From: Candidatus Colimonas fimequi
Lineage (GTDB): Bacteria; Bacillota; Clostridia; Peptostreptococcales; Anaerovoracaceae
Reading direction: 5' to 3'
DNA length: 10,987 nucleotides
Assembly: GCA_018065295.1 (NCBI GenBank)
Contig: JAGHTQ010000217.1
Coordinates: 1-10,987, forward strand
Below the pieces are notes generated by a model. It was not told the origin of the DNA. It ran no database searches and worked only from the letters and a program-made list of their open reading frames with translations. Positions 1 through 6,101 of this stretch are shown piece by piece. Positions within the stretch are counted from its first letter, which is position 1. Every line of letters starts with the position of its first letter. The position numbers and the translations under genes are program-made.

Positions 1-305
1 TTTGCGCGATAAATGCTGAGGAGCACGAAGCCTACCGCCGGCACAATCAGTGCCGCCCAGAAATCCAGCATGCCTGTACCGACTACATCAGTCACGCCAC
101 CGGCATCAATCGCGCCTGTCCCGTCAAGATCTGCCGGACAGGAAATCACCTGGGCGTGTCCGCGATAAAACAGCCAGATGAGCATGAGTGGATAAACCAC
201 GTAGGACACAAGCGACAGGAGTTTGCCGCCGTATTTCACGAACGCAAAGAGTCCCGCGTTGCTTCTTACCATATTCAACATGTCCAGGTATTTTTCTCGA
301 GTCAT
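1..305 (-). CDS. Probable PAP2-family membrane phosphatase, N-terminal part (cut by window edge)
   Basis: About 101 residues are visible, starting MTREKYLDML and ending FVLLSIYRA at the window edge. The ATG at 305-303 is preceded by AGGAG with a 5-base gap (minus strand), which fixes the start. There is a membrane segment near residues 31-48 (LSLVSYVVYPLMLIWLFY) and a second near 84-100. The pattern of a hydrophobic helix, an extracytoplasmic stretch, then an AALIVPAVGFVLLSIYR-like helix resembles the region just before the catalytic K-X6-RP motif of PAP2 (type 2 phosphatidic acid phosphatase) proteins of Clostridia. The catalytic motifs themselves lie outside the window, so the family call rests on resemblance alone. 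Such enzymes dephosphorylate lipid phosphates such as undecaprenyl pyrophosphate at the membrane. The inserted stretch around residues 52-78, rich in Gly, Asp and Thr, is unusual. A different multi-helix membrane protein is possible. Confidence 0.55.
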   Translation of the reverse strand, partial: MTREKYLDMLNMVRSNAGLFAFVKYGGKLLSLVSYVVYPLMLIWLFYRGHAQVISCPADLDGTGAIDAGGVTDVVGTGMLDFWAALIVPAVGFVLLSIYRA

Positions 306-324
306 CTTTTCTCCTAAAATCAGT

Positions 325-355
325 GCGGTGCCAGGACTGAAGTCCTTGCACACGC
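325..355 (-). promoter_or_regulatory. Hairpin in the leader of the PAP2-like gene
   Basis: Read on the minus strand, GCG-t-GTGC-a-AGGAC, loop TTCA, GTCCT-g-GCAC-CGC forms a 12-pair stem with one bulge and one mismatch. It ends about 20 bases before the start codon, just ahead of the AGGAG ribosome site. No strong U-run follows (only ATTTTA), so it looks more like a leader or stability structure than a terminator. Its role is unknown. Confidence 0.45.
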
Positions 356-372
356 CAATTCCTATAAAGTAA

Positions 373-398
373 AACACATGCACCAAGGCGCATGTGTT
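373..398 (-). terminator. Hairpin terminator after the small membrane-protein pair
   Basis: AACACATGC and GCATGTGTT form a perfect 9-pair stem around an 8-base loop. On the minus strand it is followed by TTTTACTTTAT, a short broken U-run. It begins 8 bases past the stop codon of the 93-residue gene, so it probably ends that transcript. The U-run is weak and read-through into the PAP2-like gene is possible. Confidence 0.55.
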
Positions 399-406
399 CA
401 TAATTC

Positions 407-688
407 TTATCTTGCTGCGATTCTTCTCTTTGATGCTGCCAGGAGCACGCCCCAGATTGCTGCACCAAGTGCTACAACAACAATGCCGAGCATTGTTGCG
501 CTAGCGCCAGTTTCAAACGCTGCTGCGCCTTCTTCGCCCCATGCGATTACCAGGTCAACTGCCCACATAATTGATGCACCCCAGTAAATCAGGCAAAGGC
601 TGCCAAGCTTAAGTTCATTTCTTCTCTCGTTCTTAACCCAGATAATAGTCGCAATAATAGCAGCGGCTAAAGTTAATGCGAAATACAT
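407..688 (-). CDS. Small three-helix membrane protein, function unknown
   Basis: A 93-residue protein starting MYFALTLAAA. GGAGGTGG lies 4 bases before the ATG on the minus strand, a very strong ribosome site. Three hydrophobic segments are visible: residues about 1-17, 29-50 and 64-84. The end is basic (SKRRIAAR), which would favour a cytoplasmic C-terminus. The middle segment carries an aromatic and acidic patch (YWGASIMWAVDLVIAW), and an acidic Gly/Glu loop follows. The gene starts 25 bases after the stop of the 138-residue membrane protein and shares its promoter, so the two are probably made together and may form a complex. I have a general impression of similar pairs in anaerobic Firmicutes but cannot name a family. 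No catalytic motif is seen. Confidence 0.8.
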   Translation of the reverse strand: MYFALTLAAAIIATIIWVKNERRNELKLGSLCLIYWGASIMWAVDLVIAWGEEGAAAFETGASATMLGIVVVALGAAIWGVLLAASKRRIAAR

Positions 689-713
689 TATTCCACCTCC
701 AAGTTAAAATAAA

Positions 714-1130
714 CTATTTCTCCAGAAGTCTTGCAACAGCTGAATCCTGCTTAGCCATCAGCTTCTCAACTGCGAAGCATACGCCGCCCCAGATTGCTGT
801 AATTGTCAGTGCCATTGCACCGCCTGTAATAGCGATTTCCTTGAGCATTTCCATTGTCTGGCCTTCAGCTACTGCTGTCAGGAATGGGAATGATGCAACG
901 ATTTCACCGTGCCATACGTGTTCAAGTGCCAGAAGTGCAACACCACCCCAGAGCATACCGTTGAGCCACTTAAGTCTTCTTGCCCAAGTGATCTTGTTCT
1001 CTGGTTCTGCTACTACTACGTGTTCTTCTGAAGTATATACTCTAAGCTCTTCAGCTTCTTTCTTCTCTACGTGCTTCTGTACTGCTGTCATAACAACTGC
1101 TTCTACTGCAGGTGCGATAAAACATGCCAT
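714..1130 (-). CDS. Small membrane protein with EHVWHGE motif, function unknown
   Basis: A 138-residue protein starting MACFIAPAVEAVV. The ATG has GAGGAGG upstream on the minus strand and lies about 30 bases from the start of transcription predicted from a near-consensus promoter. Residues 1-17 form a short hydrophobic or amphipathic stretch, 18-45 a charged linker rich in Glu and Lys, about 53-69 a membrane helix, and about 95-122 another long hydrophobic region. Between the helices lies the striking sequence LEHVWHGEIVASFPFL, whose His, Glu and Trp residues could bind a metal or line an active site; this is inference. It is the first gene of a two-gene unit with the 93-residue membrane protein and is divergent from the ammonium-sensor kinase. 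It is a complete gene with normal codon use, but I do not recognise a named family. Confidence 0.82.
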   Translation of the reverse strand: MACFIAPAVEAVVMTAVQKHVEKKEAEELRVYTSEEHVVVAEPENKITWARRLKWLNGMLWGGVALLALEHVWHGEIVASFPFLTAVAEGQTMEMLKEIAITGGAMALTITAIWGGVCFAVEKLMAKQDSAVARLLEK

Positions 1131-1167
1131 AATCTAATACCTCCTCATTATTGTTAACACTTAAACA

Positions 1168-1197
1168 ATTATAACGTTACTTTACAATTCGTGTCAA
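1168..1197 (-). promoter_or_regulatory. Sigma-A promoter of the small membrane-protein pair
   Basis: On the minus strand, TTGACA (1197-1192) and TATAAT (1173-1168) are both exact consensus hexamers with an 18-base spacer. Transcription would start near 1161, leaving a leader of about 30 bases that contains the GAGGAGG ribosome site. It interleaves with the oppositely directed promoter of the kinase gene. Confidence 0.85.
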
Positions 1198-1209
1198 TCT
1201 TTGTAAAAT
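1181..1209 (+). promoter_or_regulatory. Probable sigma-A promoter of the ammonium-sensor kinase operon
   Basis: TTTACA (1181-1186) and TAAAAT (1204-1209) are separated by 17 bases on the plus strand. The predicted start of transcription is near 1216, about 45 bases before the ATG at 1261. Its -35 box lies between the -35 and -10 boxes of the divergent promoter, so the two polymerase sites overlap physically. Confidence 0.6.
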
Positions 1210-1260
1210 ATTATCGTTAGGATTTCGCAAAAATGAAAAGGTTTGGTTATAAGGTGTAGT

Positions 1261-3108
1261 ATGACTAATAACTTATGGATCATAATCTGCAGTATTGTTA
1301 TGTTCATTCTCCAGGGCGGATTCACCTGCTATGAGAGCGGTTTAGTACAGAGCAAGAACGTTATCTCTGTAGCTATCGAGAACATATTCAATCTATCTGT
1401 CAACATTCTTGTTTTTAGCCTCATCGGATATGGCATTATGTATAGCACTATTCCTTTTGAGACTGAAGACTTCGTATTCTTTTTCGGTCAGATAATGTAC
1501 GCATGTACCTCTGGCACCATTTTCGCTGCAGCCATGTCTGAGCGAACTAAACTGTATCCCCTTATTGTTGCCGCCGGAATATACTCCGCTTTGATCTACC
1601 CTATCATGGGTAGAATCGTCTGGGGCGATATTGTTAACGGCACACAGTCCATACTCAATCAGATGGGTTTCATCGATATCGCTGGTGCAAGCGTTGTTCA
1701 TTTATCTGCAAGCTGCGTCGCTATTGCTGGCATGTCCATCGTAGGCAAGCGAAAAGACGCGACTACCAGACCATCCAACTACCCTCTGTCAGTTCTCGGA
1801 GTAATGATATTATGGTTCGGCTGGTTCGGATTTAACGGCGCATCCATCGCGGTTGACGATCCACGACTTCCTTTCGCGTTTATCAACACGATACTTTCTG
1901 GAGCAGCGGGAACTATCGGTGCTGCGTTCGTCAACAAGTATTTTAGTATGCAAAACAGTTACATGCTATCATGCTTTGATGGCGCCCTTAGCGGCCTTGT
2001 TGCTATTACAGCCGTTGGCGCATACTGCGATCCTTGGTCCGCAGGCTCCATAGGTCTTATCGCAGGTATCTTATCCCATATCGTTGCAACCCAGATGCAC
2101 AAGACTTCCCTCGACGACGTAGTTCATATAATACCGATCCACTTCGTTGGATCAATCGTTGGGTTATTATCACTACCAGCATTTATCATAGATGATAAAC
2201 TCCTGGCATCAACAAGACTCATGCAGGCTTTCGCTCAGGGAACTGGCGTAATCATTTGCATCGTCTGGTGCTTCGGAAGCGCATACCTGATGTTCATCGT
2301 CCTCGATAAGATTTTAGGGCTTCGTGTATTCCCGGAAGAAGAAGAAAAGGGCCTCAACATTGTCGAATTCGATGATATCTACACATGGGAAACTTACCTT
2401 CAGAAGACTTCATATGAACTTCAGATTGAGAAGAAGAACGATCTTCTCATGAAACAGTCTGAACTTCTTGCTCAGACAGAGAAGAAAGAACGAGAAAAAC
2501 TCGCCCGTGACCTTCACGACGGAGTCGGGCAGACCCTTTCTGCCATGAAGGTAATTCTGGGCATGGGCCAGATACAGGCAAAGAGCGGCAAGACAGATGC
2601 GTTTATCGATACCGCAACTAAGGCTGCCGAACTAGCCGACACCTCCACCAAGGAGATGCGAAACGTTCTTAACAACCTCAGGCCAGAGGTACTTAATCAG
2701 GAAGGACTTAAGGCTGGAATCAAATCACTTATCACGAATATTAGTTCTATAGATAATCTGAACTGTATTTTGGAAATCGATGATCCTTTGCCAGAATTCA
2801 CAGAGACTGTAGAACTTAATATATATAGACTCATTCAAGAATGTCTTACAAATGTAGTAAAGCATGCTAACGCAGCACATGTAGTAATCAATTGCTCTAA
2901 TAGCAGTACTAATGGATTCTATAGGTTTATCGTTAGCGATGACGGCGATGGCTTCGATTATAATGGAGAGAATTTAGGAGTTGGAATTCCGTCAATGAGA
3001 GACAGAGTAGCAATGCTCAATGGTCACTTCGAATTCAACAGTTCCGCAGGTAACGGCACAGTAGTAATTATGGAGGTACCTACAAATGAGTCCATCACAA
3101 TTGAATAA
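1261..3108 (+). CDS. Ammonium transporter-histidine kinase fusion (ammonium sensor kinase)
   Basis: A 615-residue protein. Residues about 1-358 are a full Amt/Mep/Rh domain with roughly 11 membrane helices. The early GGFTCYESGLVQSKN motif, LWFGWFGFNGAS at 184-195, and the twin pore histidines H147 (in DIAGASVVHL) and H294 (in IHFVGSIVG) are present, along with D139 and W121. The family C-tail (GLRVFPEEEEKGL) runs into a coiled coil at about 378-412. A HisKA_3-type dimerisation domain follows, with phospho-acceptor H419 in ARDLHDGVGQ, then a HATPase domain with N box (QECLTNVVKHA) and G boxes (DDGDGFD, GVGIPSM). Such Amt-kinase fusions are known, for example Ks-Amt5 of Kuenenia. Ammonium sensing at the membrane and phosphotransfer to the overlapping regulator is the likely job. 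The ATG at 1261 has AAGGTG before it. An upstream TTG at 1243 has no such site. No PII (GlnK) gene is next to it. Confidence 0.93.
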   Translation: MTNNLWIIICSIVMFILQGGFTCYESGLVQSKNVISVAIENIFNLSVNILVFSLIGYGIMYSTIPFETEDFVFFFGQIMYACTSGTIFAAAMSERTKLYPLIVAAGIYSALIYPIMGRIVWGDIVNGTQSILNQMGFIDIAGASVVHLSASCVAIAGMSIVGKRKDATTRPSNYPLSVLGVMILWFGWFGFNGASIAVDDPRLPFAFINTILSGAAGTIGAAFVNKYFSMQNSYMLSCFDGALSGLVAITAVGAYCDPWSAGSIGLIAGILSHIVATQMHKTSLDDVVHIIPIHFVGSIVGLLSLPAFIIDDKLLASTRLMQAFAQGTGVIICIVWCFGSAYLMFIVLDKILGLRVFPEEEEKGLNIVEFDDIYTWETYLQKTSYELQIEKKNDLLMKQSELLAQTEKKEREKLARDLHDGVGQTLSAMKVILGMGQIQAKSGKTDAFIDTATKAAELADTSTKEMRNVLNNLRPEVLNQEGLKAGIKSLITNISSIDNLNCILEIDDPLPEFTETVELNIYRLIQECLTNVVKHANAAHVVINCSNSSTNGFYRFIVSDDGDGFDYNGENLGVGIPSMRDRVAMLNGHFEFNSSAGNGTVVIMEVPTNESITIE

Positions 3109-3736
3109 GGTTAAAATCTTTTTAGTGGATGATCACAAAATCTTACGAGAATCACTTTCACTTCTATTATCTCAGGAAGATGATTTTGAAGTTATTGGCA
3201 GTGCTGAGAATGGCATGAACCTAGAGAATATCCTGGTTGATAATACTCCAGATGTTCTCCTTATGGATATCAGCATGCCTAAGCGCGATGGCATCGACAC
3301 GGCCATCGCTGTTAAGAAGGTCCTTCCAGATATTCGTATTATTTTTCTCACCATGCACAAGAATGAAGAAATTCTCTTTAATGCCTTTAGCGCAGGATGC
3401 ACTGGTTACGTTCTCAAAGAAAACGCCTTTGAAGAACTGTCAACAGCTGTTCGCAGGGTATCAAATAACGAAATCTTCATTTCCCAGGAGCTGACACCAA
3501 TGATGCTCAAGGGCTTCTTGGCTGGTGAACGAAATGATGAAGGACCTAGCGGACGTGAGCATGAAATAATAAAGTTACTAGCTGAAGGCTACAGTAACAA
3601 AGAAATTGCGGATATGCTTTCGATATCTGTTAAGACTGTAGAAACTCACAGAGCAAACATAATGAAGAAATATAACTTCAAAAACATTACAGAACTTGTT
3701 CGCTATGCAGCGAGACATCACATAATAGAAATCTAG
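3086..3736 (+). CDS. NarL/LuxR-family response regulator, partner of the ammonium-sensor kinase
   Basis: A 216-residue regulator. The receiver domain (residues 9-125) has the acidic pair D15-D16, phospho-acceptor D61 in LLMDISMP, switch residue T89 and K111. After a linker, a LuxR/GerE-type helix-turn-helix spans about 148-212 (GREHEIIKLLAEGYSNKEIA, then SVKTVETHRANIMKK). It overlaps the 3' end of the kinase gene by 23 bases. GGAGGT inside the kinase gene, 8 bases before the ATG, gives it its own strong ribosome site, so the pair is co-translated. The kinase carries the HisKA_3 domain that normally pairs with this regulator class. It probably binds DNA as a dimer when phosphorylated and controls genes in response to ammonium. 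Its targets are not shown directly, but the divergent promoter at 1168-1197 is a natural candidate. Confidence 0.95.
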   Translation: MSPSQLNKVKIFLVDDHKILRESLSLLLSQEDDFEVIGSAENGMNLENILVDNTPDVLLMDISMPKRDGIDTAIAVKKVLPDIRIIFLTMHKNEEILFNAFSAGCTGYVLKENAFEELSTAVRRVSNNEIFISQELTPMMLKGFLAGERNDEGPSGREHEIIKLLAEGYSNKEIADMLSISVKTVETHRANIMKKYNFKNITELVRYAARHHIIEI

Positions 3737-3756
3737 GAATTTAACCCTAAACAATT

Positions 3757-3793
3757 ACTAGAAACCCCTATAGCAATATAGGGGTTTCCTAGT
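3757..3793 (+). terminator. Hairpin terminator after the two-component operon
   Basis: ACTAG-AAACCCCTATA and TATAGGGGTTT-C-CTAGT form a 16-pair stem with one bulged C and a GCAA loop, 20 bases past the regulator's stop codon. The U-rich part (TTT) is inside the stem and no long U-run follows, so termination may be incomplete. Position and stem strength still favour a terminator. Confidence 0.65.
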
Positions 3794-3923
3794 ATAGCAA
3801 GAAAAATTACCAACTTATATACTATTATTAATCAAATGGTAACTAAGAAGCATTCAATTCAATACGATAACACATCTCCTTCTTAATAACGCAATAGCAT
3901 AATAACAAACTTGTCAAAACCAT

Positions 3924-3965
3924 ATGCGCCGCATGTGTTTAGATTAAATAATATATGCGGCGTGT
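3924..3965 (+). other. Hairpin A, possible structured RNA upstream of the DUF805 gene
   Basis: CGCCGCAT (3927-3934) pairs perfectly with ATGCGGCG (3955-3962). On the plus-strand RNA the stem continues inward as GUGUU/AAUAU with two G-U pairs, and outward with G-U and A-U pairs, closing on a 10-base A+U-rich loop. The wobble pairs only form on the plus-strand transcript, which gives it a direction. A shorter pairing ACTTG/CAAGT (3909-3913 with 3974-3978) could enclose it. It matches hairpin B at 7303-7344 in design. It has no U-run, so it is not an ordinary terminator. Confidence 0.55.
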
Positions 3966-4062
3966 TATTGCGGCAAGTGATTATGCGAACGTTGGCAAAT
4001 GGAGATTGTGTTTAATCAGTAAGAAAACGTACTAATAACTATGTTGGGAGGCTAGTGTAACT

Positions 4063-4428
4063 ATGGTTGGCGCATACATTCAATTATTAAAAGATTGGAA
4101 AAACGTTGGGGGTCGAATGAGACGAGATAAATTCTGGGAAGCATTCGCTTGTAACGTTTTTATTTTAATTCTGCTCGCTATGTTTTCATATCGTCTCGAA
4201 TTCTTCCAGTGGGTATATGCAGTTTACTACGTAATAAGCTTCATTCCTTTTATCACTGCAGCAATAAGACGACTTCATGACTCAGATAAATCAGCCTGGT
4301 GGCTGCTCCTGGGAGTTGTGTTCTTCGTTGGCTGGGTAATCCTGGCTGTAATGCTTTGCTGGGCAAGCAACCCAGAAGAGAACAAATACGGGGCAAATCC
4401 TTACGAACCAGGTTATTACCACCTATAG
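4063..4428 (+). CDS. DUF805 family small membrane protein
   Basis: A 121-residue protein with the DUF805 layout. A GGRMRRDKFWEAF stretch (16-28) matches the family's G-R-x-x-R-x-x-F/Y-W opening. Membrane helices lie at about 27-45, 49-68 and 78-99, and the hallmark RRLHDSDKSAWW (69-80) sits between helices two and three. The tail NKYGANPYEPGY resembles the family's N-x-Y-G-x-x-P ending. Length is normal for the family. The biochemical role of DUF805 proteins is not established. GGGAGG lies about 11 bases before the ATG, a somewhat long gap, and no better in-frame start is nearby. It stands alone, with 326 bases before it and 179 after. Confidence 0.88.
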   Translation: MVGAYIQLLKDWKNVGGRMRRDKFWEAFACNVFILILLAMFSYRLEFFQWVYAVYYVISFIPFITAAIRRLHDSDKSAWWLLLGVVFFVGWVILAVMLCWASNPEENKYGANPYEPGYYHL

Positions 4429-4607
4429 ATACTCCAAGATTGATAATAAAAGCATCGATTCAATACTATATGGCACTGCCTAATGCCGGCAAATGGCTGA
4501 ACCATATAAGATTGATTTCATGACTTGAATTATAAACAACAAATCAAATAGTAATTTTAAACATTTACAGTATTAGTTATTGTCACATTAATTGACGAGG
4601 TTGCAAA

Positions 4608-6011
4608 ATGGAAAACACAAAAGACATTTATATCACGTTGAATGACAAGGAAGTTAAACTTCCAAGAACGTTCAAAGAAAAGTGCCTTTGGCTTGGACCA
4701 TCACTGGTACTCTGCTCAATCGCAATCGGTTCAGGTGAAGCTATCCTGACACCTTATTTCGCATCATTATACGGACTCGGACTCTTATGGGTTCCTGTAA
4801 TGTCAGCACTTTGTAAGGTATTCGTAACAGAAAGACTTGCTAGATACACTCTGGCTACAGGCGAATCTTTCGTTCACGGTCTTTACAACCTGCCAGGACC
4901 TAAGGGCTGGGCAATCGTAATCACTTTCATTCCTTGGATCTTCATCGCATTCTTCCTCGCAGTAGGTTGGCCTCTGGGCGTAGGTGCTTCTGTTTATGGC
5001 GCACTTACATATGCTGGTGTTGAATTCGCTGACGGCGGTAACATTTGCGTTAAGCTGATAGCACTCATCGTAATTTTATTATCAATGTATCTGCCTGTTT
5101 CAAAGAAGGGCTATGCAGTTGTAGAACTTATCTGTAAGATTATGATTGCTATCGTTGTAGTATGCGTATTCATCTGCGGAATCATGTTATTCCCACCTAT
5201 CAACGAATTCATTTCACACATCGTTCCTTGGAACTTCGTTGAATACAAGCCAACAGAAATCGCTAACATCACAACTGCTATCGGTTATTCAGGCGGCGGT
5301 GTAATGGCTATTTCATCATACTCATACTGGGTAAGAGAAAAGGGATATCACCTCTTCGGCGAAAAGGACTACGCTGCAACAAGCAGAGTATTCGGAATGG
5401 ACCTTGCTCTCGCATACATCATTCAGCCAATCTGTGCTATCTTCATCATCATCTGTGCTGGTCAGATCCTGCCACAGGTAGGTGACGTTCCTAACGGTAG
5501 AGACATCATCCTCATCACTGCTAACATGCTCGGAACACCTCTGGGTCCATGGGCTAAGTGGGTATGGCTCATCGGTGCTGCAGCAATCCTGTTCAGTACT
5601 TCAGTAGCTGTATTCGATGGTTGGTCAAGAGCTCTTGCAGATGCTATCAAGACTCTGTTCAACAAGCCACTGGCTAACGTTTCAATGATGACAGTAAGAA
5701 AGGCTGTTATCCTGTTCATGGGTATCGGCGGCATCCTGTTCGCAGTAGTTGGTCTGTCAACACCAGGTACATTCGTAAGCTGGGGTTCAGTTCTCGAAGG
5801 TATCATCTTCTACCCAATCTTCGGTACACTGGCAATCATCATCTGCCTGAAGCTGTTACCAAAGGAAAAGCAGGGCGGCAAGTGGCTCACAGTATTAGCA
5901 TGCCTGGCAACTGCATACTTCCTGTATGTATCAATTTCATACCTTATGGGTACATGGGGAATCATTCCTATCACAAACGAACATTCAATCGCAGAAATGG
6001 TATCAATCTAG
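4608..6011 (+). CDS. Nramp-related transporter lacking the metal-binding DPGN motif
   Basis: A 467-residue protein with about 11-12 membrane helices. The first helix (LGPSLVLCSIAIGSGEAILT, about 29-48) aligns with Nramp transmembrane helix 1, and TERLARYTLATGES (about 75-88) matches the end of the Nramp third helix. In true Nramp metal transporters helix 1 carries D-P-G-N; here the same place reads G41-S-G-E44. The helix 6 A-x-x-M-P-H site is replaced by IGYSGGGVMAIS (about 225-236). So uptake of Mn2+ or Fe2+ by the usual mechanism is unlikely, and the substrate is unknown. GAGG stands 7 bases before the ATG. All eight arginines use AGA and serine is mostly TCA, a stronger bias than in the kinase gene, which suggests high expression. 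A dehydrogenase follows 90 bases later and probably acts on the imported compound. Automated annotation would likely call it a divalent metal transporter. Confidence 0.82.
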   Translation: MENTKDIYITLNDKEVKLPRTFKEKCLWLGPSLVLCSIAIGSGEAILTPYFASLYGLGLLWVPVMSALCKVFVTERLARYTLATGESFVHGLYNLPGPKGWAIVITFIPWIFIAFFLAVGWPLGVGASVYGALTYAGVEFADGGNICVKLIALIVILLSMYLPVSKKGYAVVELICKIMIAIVVVCVFICGIMLFPPINEFISHIVPWNFVEYKPTEIANITTAIGYSGGGVMAISSYSYWVREKGYHLFGEKDYAATSRVFGMDLALAYIIQPICAIFIIICAGQILPQVGDVPNGRDIILITANMLGTPLGPWAKWVWLIGAAAILFSTSVAVFDGWSRALADAIKTLFNKPLANVSMMTVRKAVILFMGIGGILFAVVGLSTPGTFVSWGSVLEGIIFYPIFGTLAIIICLKLLPKEKQGGKWLTVLACLATAYFLYVSISYLMGTWGIIPITNEHSIAEMVSI

Positions 6012-6045
6012 TTTTCACTAGTTAGTACACATAGTTACCAACATA

Positions 6046-6070
6046 GGACGCCTGCCTCGTGCAGGCGTTC
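6046..6070 (+). other. Intercistronic hairpin between transporter and dehydrogenase genes
   Basis: ACGCCTGC (6048-6055), loop CTCGT, GCAGGCGT (6061-6068) is a perfect 8-pair stem, extended by a G-U and a G-C pair. TTCTGTGC follows with no U-run, so it is probably a partial terminator or an RNA-stability element that lets the first gene be made in excess of the second. That reading is inference. Confidence 0.6.
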
Positions 6071-6101
6071 TGTGCTATTACAGATATGGAGGACAAATTA
6101 T

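Larger units (their letters stand above)
3737..4062. other. 326-base gap between regulator gene and DUF805 gene
   Basis: This stretch holds the terminator hairpin at 3757-3793 and hairpin A at 3924-3965. The rest is A+T-rich. Only very short reading frames without ribosome sites occur (for example 15 codons from 3837). I found no convincing -35/-10 pair for the DUF805 gene; CATAAT at 3898-3903 is a weak -10 candidate. Confidence 0.6.

Noticed and set aside
373..398. Third member of the hairpin A/B family, because it shares GCATGTGTT with hairpin A
   Set aside because: Its pairing arm lies on the other side of the shared word and the stem is a plain inverted repeat, so the likeness may be chance.
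124..468. Open frame of 114 codons on the minus strand
   Set aside because: It crosses the PAP2-like start, both hairpins and the 3' end of the 93-residue gene in another frame and has no membrane or domain pattern; it is a shadow.
1243..1260. Longer start (TTG at 1243) for the ammonium-sensor kinase
   Set aside because: It has no ribosome site, while AAGGTG sits just before the ATG at 1261 and Amt homology starts there.
4474..4497. Inverted repeat around TGCCGGCA between the DUF805 and transporter genes
   Set aside because: The centre has no loop and the flanks mismatch, so no sound hairpin forms; no promoter is attached to it.
4564..4592. Promoter TTTACA/ATTAAT before the transporter gene
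   Set aside because: The -10 box is poor and transcription would start inside or after the ribosome site.
6072..6101. Longer start (GTG at 6072) for the dehydrogenase
   Set aside because: The extension begins beside a strong hairpin and has no ribosome site; GGAGGA is correctly placed for the ATG at 6102.
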